Below, one piece after another: positions 33,858-44,204 of a stretch of DNA of 64,000 nucleotides. The translations under genes were made by a program, and so were the position numbers. The notes beneath the pieces were generated by a model that did not search any database, was not told the origin of the DNA, and saw only the letters and a program-made list of their open reading frames with translations. The stretch comes from Clavaria fumosa (lineage: Eukaryota; Basidiomycota; Agaricomycetes; Agaricales; Clavariaceae). The stretch lies in the NCBI GenBank assembly GCA_951802425.1, contig OX637795.1, positions 2,708,501 to 2,772,500 of the forward strand, written 5' to 3'. The stretch's first letter is position 1. Each line of letters opens with the position of its first letter.

Positions 33858-36800
33858 GATGTCGCATTTACAACCAGTTTCTCAAAGGGAGGCAGAACTG
33901 GACAGTCTGAGCGCAGATGCTTCAATTGCAATATGAAGGGTCACATTAAACGATTCTGCTATGCGAAGGGTGGTGGAAGGGAAGGTCAAGGACCTACTAG
34001 GAGGCCAGGGAAGGACCAGGCGAATGTGGCGAGCACAGAGGCACCCTATGATGATGATGAAGGAGTTTGGATTGCTGTGGACAAAGATATGGTCAACAGC
34101 AATATGGGACGAATAGCCCAGGACTACCTTGACGAAGACGACCTCTGGTTCATGCACACTGACTTCGATGATGTGTCTCCTAGCCTTGGCAACACTTCCT
34201 TCCTTTCTGGGAATGATCTACAGGTAGCCCAAACTGAGGAACCTGTTTTGGACGATGCTATGGCTGCAGGGATTGGGTCAGAGGGAGGAATGGATGTTGA
34301 ACTGTATGACTCTGCAGCAGATAAACGAACCTTCCAGGCTGTAGGAAAGGGAGATATGGAGGTTACTGTCCCAAATGGCAAATCCTCGACCACTTTCCTG
34401 CTGAAGGATGTCCTCTATGCTCCTGATATGGGTGTCACCATCATCTCCATCAGTAAACTCACCGCTTCTGGCTATGGAATTTGGTTCCATGGCAATTCCT
34501 GCAGGATCTTTGACCAGAATCAAAGGCGTTTGGGAGAAATCTTCGTCAGTTCGAATGGCCTATATCGTGTTGACCATGGGGAAGTAGCTGCGAAGGTGGA
34601 ATTGACCTCATTAGCAGATCTTCATCGAAAATTGGCTCACATCGCACCTGAGACAATCAAGAAGATGGTGAAGGAAGGGATGGTGACAGGGATAGAATTG
34701 GACGATTCTGGAGAGCTGACATCTTGTGCATCATGTGAGTATGCAAAGATGACGAGGAAGCCTATCCAGAAAGTGCGGTACAACCCTCAGGCGAAGAGAT
34801 TTGGAGAAGAGATCCATTCTGACCTTTGGGGCCCCTCACCAGTCCAAACCTTGAATGGACGATCCTACTACTGCTCCTTCATCGATGATTGCACCCGATG
34901 GCTTCACCTGAAGCTCCAGCGAACCAAGGACGAGACTTTTGTGTCCTACAAGGAGTTTGAAGCATGGGCAAAGACTCAGCATGGTGTGGGGATAAAGAGG
35001 CTGCGATCTGACCGAGGTGGAGAGTATTTGAGTATAGAATTTTCCAATCACTTGAAAATTCATGGTACTGAGCAAAGGCTTACCACTCATGACACCCCAG
35101 AACACAATGGAATCGCTGAACACGTTAACCGTCGGCTTCTTGAGAAAGGACGAGCCCTTCTTCACTAGAGCCAGCTGCCGAAATACCTGTGGGGAGAAGC
35201 CATTACACATGTGGTATGGTTGAAGAATCGCTCCTACACTCGAGTTCTTGGCAGAACACCATTTGAAGCCCTCTATGGGAAGAAACCCGACCTTGGGAAC
35301 CTTCCAGAGTGGGGATGTCAAGTCTGGGTTCATGATAGAGATGGAACGAAGCTAGAGGGAAGGGCAAACCTTGGGAATTGGGTTGGTTTTGATGCAGAGA
35401 GTACTCATGCTCACAGAATCTATTGGCCAGGACAGCGAAAAGTGTCTGTGGAACGAGATGTCAAATTTGGTGCTATTGAAATCACTATTCCAGGCCCACT
35501 GATCGAGGGGGAGAGACAGGACGATACTACAGTCATCTATCAGCCGGCCAGCACCCCTATCGACACTCCAATCCATATCCCCACTGAACCAAGGCCCAAA
35601 CGAACGATTAAACCATCTGAATATGTCCAACGACTCCAGTCTGGTGAAGGAACCACCAAGGGACACTATAGGAGTGGAAAGCAGGTTGGCACATCGATTC
35701 CACATGGAGTACAGACTCCAGAAATGATGGGGGCTTTTGGAGAATGTGTGCAGACTGTGGAAATGGAAGGAACAGATTTTGCGATGATTTCAGGTGTTAT
35801 TGAAGGACCTGACCCACTCACCTTACACCAGGCCAAGCGACGAGATGACTGGCCAAGGTGGGAGGAGGCTATCCTGAAGGAGTTGAAGGCATTGGAGGCT
35901 GCGAAGACTTGGACCCTTGTCAAACAACCACCTGACAAGAATATTATCAGCAGCAAGTGGGTCTTTGTCATTAAATATGGTCCTACAGGCGAGGTTATCA
36001 AGTATAAAGCTCGACTCGTCGCCAGAGGCTTCACCCAGATCCATGGAGTCGATTATACTGAGACATTTGCTCCAGTTGCCAAGCTTTCGAGTTTCCGCAT
36101 GCTCCTAGCCATGGCAGCACGAAGGGATTGGCCTATCGATGTTTTTGACTTCAACAGTGCATTTTTGAATGGGAGACTGGAGGAGGGTGAGGAATTGTAC
36201 ATGGACCAGCCTCCATGGTATGAGAAGGGCGAAGGAATGGTTGCCAAGCTTCACAGGACCATCTATGGGCTGAAACAAGCTGGTTGGAAGTGGTATGAAA
36301 CATTGGTTGCCACATTAGTTGGTTTGGGGTTTCAACGCGCTGAGTCTGACTTTGGAGTCTTCTACATTCACCATGCTCATCACTCAGTTGTTCTGGCGAT
36401 CCATGTCGATGACTGCACCATTACTGGCACGTCTGCCATGATCTTGGATGACTACAAGCAGCGCATTGGTGAACAGTTTGGAATCACTGACCTAGGGCCC
36501 ATACACTGGTTACTAGGGATCCAGGTCACCAGAAATCGATTGGAACACACCATTTCCCTTTCCCAGCGAAAGTATATCGACTCTATACTCTCCCGTTTCA
36601 ATCTTGCCAAGGCCCAACCGCTATTTCTTCCGTTTGACCCCCATGTTTCATTGTCAAGGTCTCACTGTCCCACAACCCCTGATGACATTTCTTACATGAA
36701 GAAAGTGCCATATCGCGAGGCCATTGGTTCCCTCATGTATCTGGCAGTTGGGACTCGACCTGACATTGCTTTTGCTGTGTCTACACTCTCCCAATACTTG

Positions 36801-37367
36801 GAGAACCCTGGCAAACCTCACTGGGAAGCAGCTAAACGTGTCTTTCGCTACCTTCTGGGCACAAGAGACCTATCTCTGGTGTATGGGGGAGTTGAGAAAG
36901 AGATGGAAGGTTTTACCGATGCTGATGGTGCCTCTCAGGAGCATAGGCATGCGATTTCTGGGTATGCATTCATCATGGATGGAGGAGCAATTTCTTGGAG
37001 TTCTCGCAAGCAAGAGCTTGTTACCCTGTCCACAGCTGAAGCAGAGTATGTGGCAGCGACCCATGCGGCGAAGGAGGCGATCTGGTTGAAGAGATTCATT
37101 AGTGAGGTCTTCCTACCCCTTCCCAAACCGATGATTCTCCACTGTGACAACCAGGCAGCTATCTCACTTGCTGCCAATGCCAACTACCATGCCAGGACGA
37201 AGCACATCGACATTCGCTACCATTTCATTTGTTCCATGCTCGAAAATGGTTCCATCCACCTTGTCTATTGTCCTTCTAATGATATGACTGCCGATATCCT
37301 CACCAAGGCTTTACCCATTGCAAAGATCAAGTGCCATGTATCTTCACTTGGACTGCATGCCACTTGA
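33858..37367 (+). pseudogene. Copia Pol with an in-frame TAG
   Basis: Continuation of the Gag frame. Zinc knuckle, then a protease site reading ELYDSAADKRTF where copia proteases have D-(S/T)-G, so the catalytic glycine is lost. Integrase: HRKLAHIAPETIKKM with CASCEYAK (HHCC), HSDLWGP, RSDRGGEY and EHNGIAEHVNR (D,D,E). A TAG at 35166-35168 then breaks the frame inside integrase. Beyond it: WVHDRDGTKLEGR, reverse transcriptase (KWVFVIKYGPTGEVIKYKAR, FNSAFLNG, VLAIHVDDCTITG), RNase H (GFTDADGASQEHRHAISGYA, LSTAEAEYVAA) and TGA at 37365. The altered protease and two stops suggest it cannot make a full polyprotein by itself. Confidence 0.85.
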
Positions 37368-37374
37368 GGGGGAG

Positions 37375-37747
37375 TGTTGGATTTCTATTCTATTACTTAG
37401 TTTCCTTACCTATCTTCGTCGTTTTGGCTCATAGTATGCAGTGTAGATCATCTGACATACTTTACATGTTTGGTTGCAGTGCAACCAAAGGTCTCTGACT
37501 GTATCTATGTATCAGTAGTGTAGGAGATCTGGTTGTAGAGCAACTAGACCCTTCTTACTGTAGTTATGATTCGCTTTTGTTACACCATAGGCACTGCTAG
37601 TAGTTACATGACTGTACTTAACCCATGGGGCAAAATCTGGGTGCAGCATCGGTTCTAGTGCTCACTCATTGCCCCAAGGTACTTACCTATCACCTATAAC
37701 AATTGGTTCTAGTGCTCACTCATTGCCCCAAGTTATCATAATCATCA
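37375..37747 (+). repeat. Right LTR of the copia element
   Basis: 373 bp matching the left LTR at 372 positions; followed by GCATA. Confidence 0.93.
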
Positions 37748-37752
37748 GCATA

Positions 37753-38268
37753 GTCATTGGGGTTCTGTCCACACACATGTCAGAGAAGGGACAAGACATG
37801 ATATGACCTGTTTAAGGATATAATGGAAGTGGTGAAGGAAAGTAGAGGAATAAGACACAGATAAACAGGCTCACACTGAAGAATGGGCATCCTCAAGGCA
37901 TTTCTTTGAGAGACTGAGCAAGTTGTAGAGAGGAGCACCACAGACAGATTTGAATAGACACATAGCCAGTTGACATTGAGAGCACCCCATCCCCTCCCAT
38001 ATGGAATGCATTCCACTGTCAGTCTATTTCATTTACTACACATGCAACACTGTGTAATACTCAATCTCATACAGGCCTGGGGGCATGCAACATGTTCTGC
38101 CCCCACTTAATCAACACATCTGTAGACTGCCACTATTGTACACTCAACCATAGGGCTGTGCTCCAAGGAGGCATAAACAGGGGCAAGAAAGGGAAAATCA
38201 AGGGGGTAATGTACAAAGCTAGGAAGGGCAGCAATCTGCAGATCTGAAGGAGTGTAAGGCATAATATC
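37753..38268. other. Spacer right of the copia element
   Basis: About 515 bp. A hairpin-capable GGGGGCA...TGCCCCC lies near 38086-38105. No gene seen; probably the 3' flank of the G-alpha gene. Confidence 0.35.
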
Positions 38269-41014
38269 TCAACCCTTGAGTGCATTGTGTAATATTGTGT
38301 CCTTGACAGCAGCGAAGACCAGTCGGATGACGGACTTATCGGTCGCCCATGTAAAGCTTAGTGGGAAGGGCTTGTTTTGAGCTTGGTCTCGAGGTGACTG
38401 GAGAAATCTTACATACATTGGATAAATGATCCGGTGTGCTCGGTTTGCTTGCAGGAACTTCGACAAAATATAATCCGCAGCCGTGTTCGTGTCAGAGCCA
38501 CCACTGTAGTCGGGAAAGTATCTCTCCATTGGGACCTACGAGGGGGAACGATTGAGTGCAAGTTGGCAGAGCTGGAGTACAAGATCTACATTGGAAAGTT
38601 TGCAATGAAAGACATCAAATTTGGTAAAAAGCAAAAAAACTGATGCCTGTCGGAACAATTCCGCATTTATAACTCCTTCAAACAGGAGGAGGTTCTTTGC
38701 TATCTGGTTCTAACAATCACTGCATTAGTCACAGCCATATTAGCATTTGCCACTAGACATACCTGAGTATTGTCTTCATTCATTTGGTCATAGTCACTCA
38801 ATGCAACGCAGAAGATTAGAGTCGTCACGCCTTCAAAACAGTGTAGCAATTTCCTGCACTTGAATAGCCGATTGTCCACTTCAATAATGTGCATCCTAAT
38901 TAAATGGGGAAAGGGGGGTGAGTAATAGGACAGAGATGGAGGCCAAAAGACTCACAATAGTTGACCCATCATTAAATGTATATCCATGGACTCGGTTGTC
39001 TTTACTTGGAGTACGTCTATTTCTGTTGGTATATATGAAGGATCTCCGATCCGTAGCATTTCCTCAAGGAAACTGTGCAAAAAGTCAGCTAAATTCAGGA
39101 AGAGGCACGAGTGCTTGAGCCCCACTAAGTAGTGTCATCCATAAGACGAAACTCGTGCTGGTGCTTCACGACCTTCCGAATAACAGGATCTTCGAAGAGT
39201 TCATGTATGGCGGTTGCGATTTCCTGGGAGAATAGGAATGAGGGGGCCATGTCCTCTTGATATGCTTCTATTTTATCGGCAAGAAGCTTGGCCGATTCCC
39301 AACATAAGTCAAAAGCCATAGGAACAAGGAAAAAGCCAACGAACTTGGTTCGCAGGGTTAATGCAGTCAAACCCAAGTGTTCGCATTGCTTTGATGATAG
39401 CCTTAGCCTTCTCAAGGACATGTTTGCAGATTATGGGACGATAAGCAAGGAGTTCTTCAGTTGTGAAGCCTTCGTAATCAATCTTCATTCTCTTTATGAT
39501 GGTCGATTTACCGGAGTTGCGGGAGCTTGCAGTATGATGAGGTCAGCACAAGTGGCCCGAGGACTGTACAGAAGGAGAGAAAATGTGTCTAAGCTCACCC
39601 CAACACAAGTAGCCTGATTTCGCGGTGGAGCTTTCGAGCGTCTAGCTGGATCTGACGGTTGAACATGGCCTTGGCAGCCCTGCTGAAAAAGTCATAGCCC
39701 TTTAGCCAGTGAAAGTGGTCTGTCAAAGATCTGCCGGACGTGAAAAAGTGGAAAGGTTGGTGGGAGTCTTTGTGCTCTATCCTTTTCTTCCAGAATTTGG
39801 CTTTTTGTTCCACAGCCAGGATTACTGAGGGGGGAATATGAAAGAGAACATTTAGCAGTGATGGCAGCGAAGACACGCACACTGTTTGAATTCCTTCCCG
39901 ATCGAGATCATAGATTGGCTAGCCGAGCTTACAAATCTAGGGACAAGGACAGGGCCATGGTAAGATGGGTGGCAGGCAACAGAAAGACGCACCCTGATAT
40001 CTGCTCCATCCTAGTGGCGCTTGATGCGGGATGTTCAGGTTTGATAGCGCCATGCCGGAGTGGCAGATCGTCTCCCGCATTTTCCAAGATATCAGGTTCC
40101 TGAACAGGAGGATGCACTTAATTGCTTGCACCAATGGAGTCACGGAAGCGCTCACTCACGATGGAGCTGCCGGCAAGCATTACAATGAGAATACAATGAG
40201 AAACAAAACACAGGAGTGACGCACATTCGCTTGTCAACTTCACTTGCACAGACATCCAGCCGAGCGATCATATCTTCTTCAGGCCATGGCTCGAAATGCT
40301 CGCCATTGAGTGCAGCCAATGAGACTTTCAGGTTTGTAATATCCTTAAAAGAGCATGCCAATCTGTGTAGCTCCAGTTTGGGTTCATGTTGGTTTTGCTC
40401 GATCCGGTTGACAGCGTGAATAATTTCGGACAGACTGCGCTCAATTGCGACAGCTTTTGCCGCCGGGGATTGCCCAAGTTCGACTGCAACGAGCAGGAGA
40501 GACGCATTGAAACCTGTCAATTGTACACGTCAGACACCCGCAGACCATTACTGGTCATGGCGACCAAGGAAAAGACACTAGCCTTTCTGGAGCTCGGCGT
40601 CGATGTCCTGGATTCTGCGGTAAATGTGAGAGTCAAGCCAACCATGGCGAAGTTCGGTCTTGAGGTCAATCAATTGCTTTCGTGTAGTCTCAAAAGCATT
40701 GGATAGGGACTCTGGTCGCCGTCACAAAGCACTCAACTTAGATTTTCAAGACGAACTTACCTAACGCTGGGACGTACTCGATTCCGTACAGGGCTTGACG
40801 TTCGATTAAGCGTTCGACATAGCTACCAGTGTTCTTGACGAAGTTGGCGAGCCCCTCAAGCTCCCTCTTGTTACTCTGGTGTCGCTGGTGCAAAGCATAA
40901 ATATCCTTGGCGATGTCTGTGTTACACTTCAGGCCTGTGACTGATGATCCCAAGGAGCAAATAAATACCGTAGACTACACCTACTACACCGATAACGCCT
41001 AGTGGATCAACCAT
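38269..41014 (-). CDS. Divergent G-alpha subunit with N-terminal helical extension
   Basis: The C-terminal half is clearly a heterotrimeric G-protein alpha subunit: [19 protein letters not shown] (P-loop GxxxxGKST), the helical domain, [38 protein letters not shown] (switch I), [40 protein letters not shown] and [20 protein letters not shown]. Three sites are altered: DVGGQ of switch II reads EVDNR, NKxD reads TKFD, and TCAT reads TWAT. So GTP hydrolysis and perhaps nucleotide binding look impaired. Upstream on the same strand, in exons from 41014, lies a helical region starting [15 protein letters not shown], with [20 protein letters not shown] and [20 protein letters not shown], resembling the four-helix bundle of MLKL/HeLo-type domains. 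Joining both into one gene is my model; the linker exons near 39880-40150 are uncertain. Confidence 0.6.
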
Positions 41015-41479
41015 CGGTATAGTGGTCGTCAAGATTGTTCAATGAGAAAACTTTGGGACTCGGCACAGAGCAAGGCACGATTTCCAGCATTTTTCAAGCG
41101 ACCCCAAAAGAGGTTCAGCAGCGATAAGGTGCCTTTTTCGTTACCCAATGTAGAATGCGGGGTAAAAGGAAGGAAAGCCGACAGCACAGACAACGCTTCG
41201 TTTCACTCGCATTCCTCTCCTCATCTTCAATCTTGGCTTCGTTCAAGATACCAAGCACAACATCGAACATGCCGTCTACTCGCAGCTGACTATGTTGTTC
41301 AGCTCTGATACAGATCTGCCACTTAGTAAGCACAGATACAAAGATAAGGGCATTCACTCTCCGGTTGTAGCAGGTTTGGCAAGACGCACATTGTATAGAA
41401 TCAGACATGCTGAATGGTGCCCTAAAACTTAAATGTTAGAGTGACAAACCTTTCCCTCTTCTCGCGCTTTAGACATCTG
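41015..41479. other. Intergenic region with dispersed repeat
   Basis: No intact gene. Around 41390-41425 a segment (TCAGACATGCTGAATGGTG) recurs with a 10-bp insertion near 45142-45175. Minus-strand translation of this segment (CASCQTCY) faintly recalls a retroelement. Confidence 0.3.
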
Positions 41480-42420
41480 GGTGGTGGCTTCACGTAAATC
41501 ATCTCCGAGTCTCTTTCAACTTTGCATTCAAATATGCGCATTTCACTTCAATCTGGTGGACTTCAGCTTGGCTCAGGACGACCTTCTGGGATGGTAACTT
41601 GACGCTTGGCGCGTACGCCCTGAAGTCGACTTGGGAATACCCCTTTCCTACGAAATGCGCCTTGTAAGACAGTAAGACTGAAATTCTAGCCTGTGGCATC
41701 GCGATTGATCTCCACATAGTCGCCAGGAGGTCGCCGTGCTCGAACACCACGTCCTGTTCCCGGAACCGTTCGGTCAAGTTCATTGGAGAGTCTAGTTGAT
41801 TTCTGACGTGCTATTTCTGACTCAGCAAATGCATCTGGCATTCCGGGCCATCAGATTCTAGGGAATGGCCTCGGTGGTTGGACTTGGCAGAGAGGTTCTC
41901 GGTATGAATGGCTCAACCGGACGGACGGCGGTATGTCCATCCTCTCCCTCCGACTGAGTAACCTCCGGGATGACGAGTTCTTCAGGTCCGAATTTAAATT
42001 TTCTTTCAACTATGACTTTCTGTTTTTCGGACCAGTATATATTATAGCCTTTGTACTCACTGTCATATCCGACGAAACGGCCTTCTGTTTCCCTCGCCTC
42101 AAGTTTCCCAGCATCGACCTTCACTCGTACAACCCCAGTCGTGAAGACCAGATAAGCCCGATGGTTTCATGAGGCGTCTGGCCTTTCAGGGCACGAGTCG
42201 GCGTACGGTTCTTCAACCATATGGCATGACGGATGGCTTTAGTCCAGAGGGATCAGGGAAGATGAGCATGGCCCGTGTGCGCTCGAGGATAGTGAAGTTG
42301 AGGCATTCAGGAATCCCATTATGGTTGTGGAGTTTGAACCGGAGAGGGGCGAGTCGTTCATCCCGCTGGGGCCCACAACCTATTGGCAGCAGGCAGAGTA
42401 ATTTCAATGGACTATACAAC
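41480..42420 (-). pseudogene. Eroded Ty1/copia relic
   Basis: Minus-strand pieces in copia order but with stops and frame breaks. They include the integrase C-terminal part (GRFVGYDSEYKGYNIYW, KQKVIVERKFKFG) and the reverse transcriptase start (KAHFVGKGYSQVDFRAYAPS, VKCAYLNAKLKET). Compare VARGFTQIHGVDYTETFAP in the intact copia element: same family, different lineage. No LTRs found; a truncated, old copy. Confidence 0.75.
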
Positions 42421-42710
42421 GAGGATGATCCCCAGCCTTGTAAGCAAAGCTAAAATACATAAAGGTCGCCTATATGACGAGGATGACTATGCGGCTGGTT
42501 AGTTAAGGGTAAATGCGAGAACAGAAGTACATACTCCTCAGCCTCGTGAGCAAAGCTGAGGAAAGGAACCTGTAGTACGAACACCCTAAAAACTATCTGT
42601 AACTGCAGCAACCGAGAGAATCATAAACAAATCAGGTTTCACAAATCAAGGAACATCAATACATAAATATGAGATGAGCAAAGCTAGCGCGGATTGTATA
42701 CCTCAACACC

Positions 42711-44063
42711 TCATTGAGCATATCGGCAAAACAGTTCACCCTGAGAACAATTCTCAAAAGCTCCACAAATGCAGGTTGGAGCTAATGAGTTTGCGTTCAA
42801 TAAACAACAATTATCCCTTGGATAGAGTCCACGACAAGTATCGCAACCCGGAGCCGGGACAGGGGGAGGCCGGGCAGGAGCCGGGGCAGGGCCAGGGGCA
42901 GGAGCCGGGGCAGGGCCAGGGGCAGGAGCCGGGGCAGGGCCAGGAGCCGGGGCAGGGCCAGGGCCAGGGGGAGGGGGAGGCCGGGCAGGAGCCGGGGGAG
43001 GGGGAGGCCGGGCAGGAGCCGGGCCAGGCGCAGGGCCAGGCGCCGGGGCAGGGGCAGGGCCAGGGGGAGGGGGAGGCCGGGCAGGAGCCGGGGCAGCAGG
43101 TGAGCAAAAGACTCCACTCTGAGGACAATTCCCAGAAATTCCACAAACGCAGGTTGGAGCTAACGAGCCTGCGTCGTTCACTGAACAACAATTTTTTTCT
43201 CCTGGAAAGATTTCGCGACAAGTATCGCAACCAGAAGCCGGGCCAGGGGGAGTCGGGCCAGGGGGAGCCGATGTTGAAGGAGGGAGAATGAGTTCGCAGA
43301 ATCGTTCTGCGCCATAATTCAGTGCCCCAAATATCATGTCGTCCACCGCCTTGTAGCAAAAGACAGCGTTGACTAATGCGAATCCTAGCACCGCTGGCTC
43401 GGAGAAGATAATGGGCGCAAACGGACTTGCTGCCTCTCCCTCAGCTATGAGCAACACACACTCGAAAATTAAGTCGGCATACGCGTCGGCCCTCGCCTGT
43501 GGGCTAAGGAGCACTGCCTTGACAGCATCCTCCAATTTGGCCTCGCAAAGTTTATGTACCGCTTTGCCCACATCTCCTGAGAGCGCGGCAAGAAGGTAGG
43601 TATAGAGCTGGACCAAAATGTCAACCGCGGATCCCCTCTCTGCTTGTGCGTAAACCTGTGGCATGCACAAGTTCATGATTGTGAACAAGAAAAGGACTAT
43701 CGTGGGAAGCATGGGAAGCGACCGTCGAGATCCCGATATTTCCCTTTTGAGAAGCGAGGGCTGCGAGGAATTGCCGAAGCGTGGAGAGAGAAAATGAACT
43801 TGTGTTCCATTGACGGTGAGGTTGTGGGTTTCAGAAATCGCAGAATTGTTCTCGTAGAACGAAGTTGATGCGGTGAGATTGGATGGACCATTGCAGGTGA
43901 CGTTATTGGCGCATTGCACGATCGAACCATGAGTAGTGCAAGTAATCCATGGGAATTGCTTGAGTCCTCCACAACTTGAGCCTGAGCAATTGACAGTTAA
44001 CGAAAAAGGCTTTCCATATCCACAGTCCACGTAGGTCGCATTGGCATATGTGACATTTGCCAT
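42711..44063 (-). CDS. Cysteine-rich, Pro/Ala/Gly-repeat protein, probably secreted or membrane-anchored
   Basis: Uninterrupted frame of 450 codons from the ATG at 44063; it stays open upstream to 44204 without another ATG. Residues 1-115 form a glycosylation-rich part with at least eight N-x-S/T sites and paired cysteines (NCSGSSCGG, QCANNVTC). A dibasic LLKR and a strong hydrophobic stretch MLPTIVLFLFTIMNLCM (from 43712) follow; this could be an internal anchor or, if translation starts there, a signal peptide ending PQVYA. Then an Ala-rich helical part, then two related eight-cysteine modules, CDTCREIFPGEKNCC...C and CDTCRGLYPRDNCC...C, separated by about 90 residues of PAPAPG/PPPP repeat. 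Family unknown to me. Which start is used cannot be decided here. Confidence 0.65.
   Translation of the reverse strand: MANVTYANATYVDCGYGKPFSLTVNCSGSSCGGLKQFPWITCTTHGSIVQCANNVTCNGPSNLTASTSFYENNSAISETHNLTVNGTQVHFLSPRFGNSSQPSLLKREISGSRRSLPMLPTIVLFLFTIMNLCMPQVYAQAERGSAVDILVQLYTYLLAALSGDVGKAVHKLCEAKLEDAVKAVLLSPQARADAYADLIFECVLLIAEGEAASPFAPIIFSEPAVLGFALVNAVFCYKAVDDMIFGALNYGAERFCELILPPSTSAPPGPTPPGPASGCDTCREIFPGEKNCCSVNDAGSLAPTCVCGISGNCPQSGVFCSPAAPAPARPPPPPGPAPAPAPGPAPGPAPARPPPPPAPARPPPPPGPGPAPAPGPAPAPAPGPAPAPAPGPAPAPARPPPVPAPGCDTCRGLYPRDNCCLLNANSLAPTCICGAFENCSQGELFCRYAQ
42858..43100 (-). repeat. GC-rich coding minisatellite (PAPAPG units)
   Basis: Tandem variants of GGGGCAGGGCCAGGGGCAGG and related 6-18-bp units, coding on the minus strand for Pro/Ala/Gly repeats between two cysteine modules. 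Such arrays change length by slippage. Confidence 0.75.
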
Positions 44064-44204
44064 TCTATAAGCCCAATTGAACAACACCAGACAAGAAATA
44101 AGACTCCGACACGCACTGGTGTTGAATAAACCGGGTCGACGCAGTCCAATCGGACACGAAAAACGATATCGTTGGTTACAAGCACGATGGTGTAGTCGGA
44201 GCAA

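Larger units (their letters stand above)
32754..37747 (+). mobile_element. Ty1/copia LTR retrotransposon with two nonsense codons
   Basis: A 4,994-bp element bounded by the 5-bp target duplication GCATA (32749-32753 and 37748-37752). LTRs of 373 bp differ at one position (C versus T in GCTCACCCATT/GCTCACTCATT). One continuous frame (33195-37367) codes for Gag, protease, integrase, reverse transcriptase and RNase H, in copia order, but is broken by TGA at 33855 and TAG at 35166. A polypurine tract GAGGGGGAG directly precedes the right LTR. I could not match the bases after the left LTR to a tRNA primer site. Confidence 0.95.

Noticed and set aside
38086..38105. Perfect 7-bp inverted repeat GGGGGCA/TGCCCCC as possible terminator or ncRNA
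   Set aside because: Short stem in isolation; eukaryotic genes do not use such terminators and nothing else supports an RNA gene.
42674..43291. Long plus-strand frame of 205 codons rich in Gly/Gln/Pro/Glu
   Set aside because: It lies antisense to the cysteine-rich protein; its openness follows from the repetitive minisatellite and the duplicated cysteine modules on the other strand.
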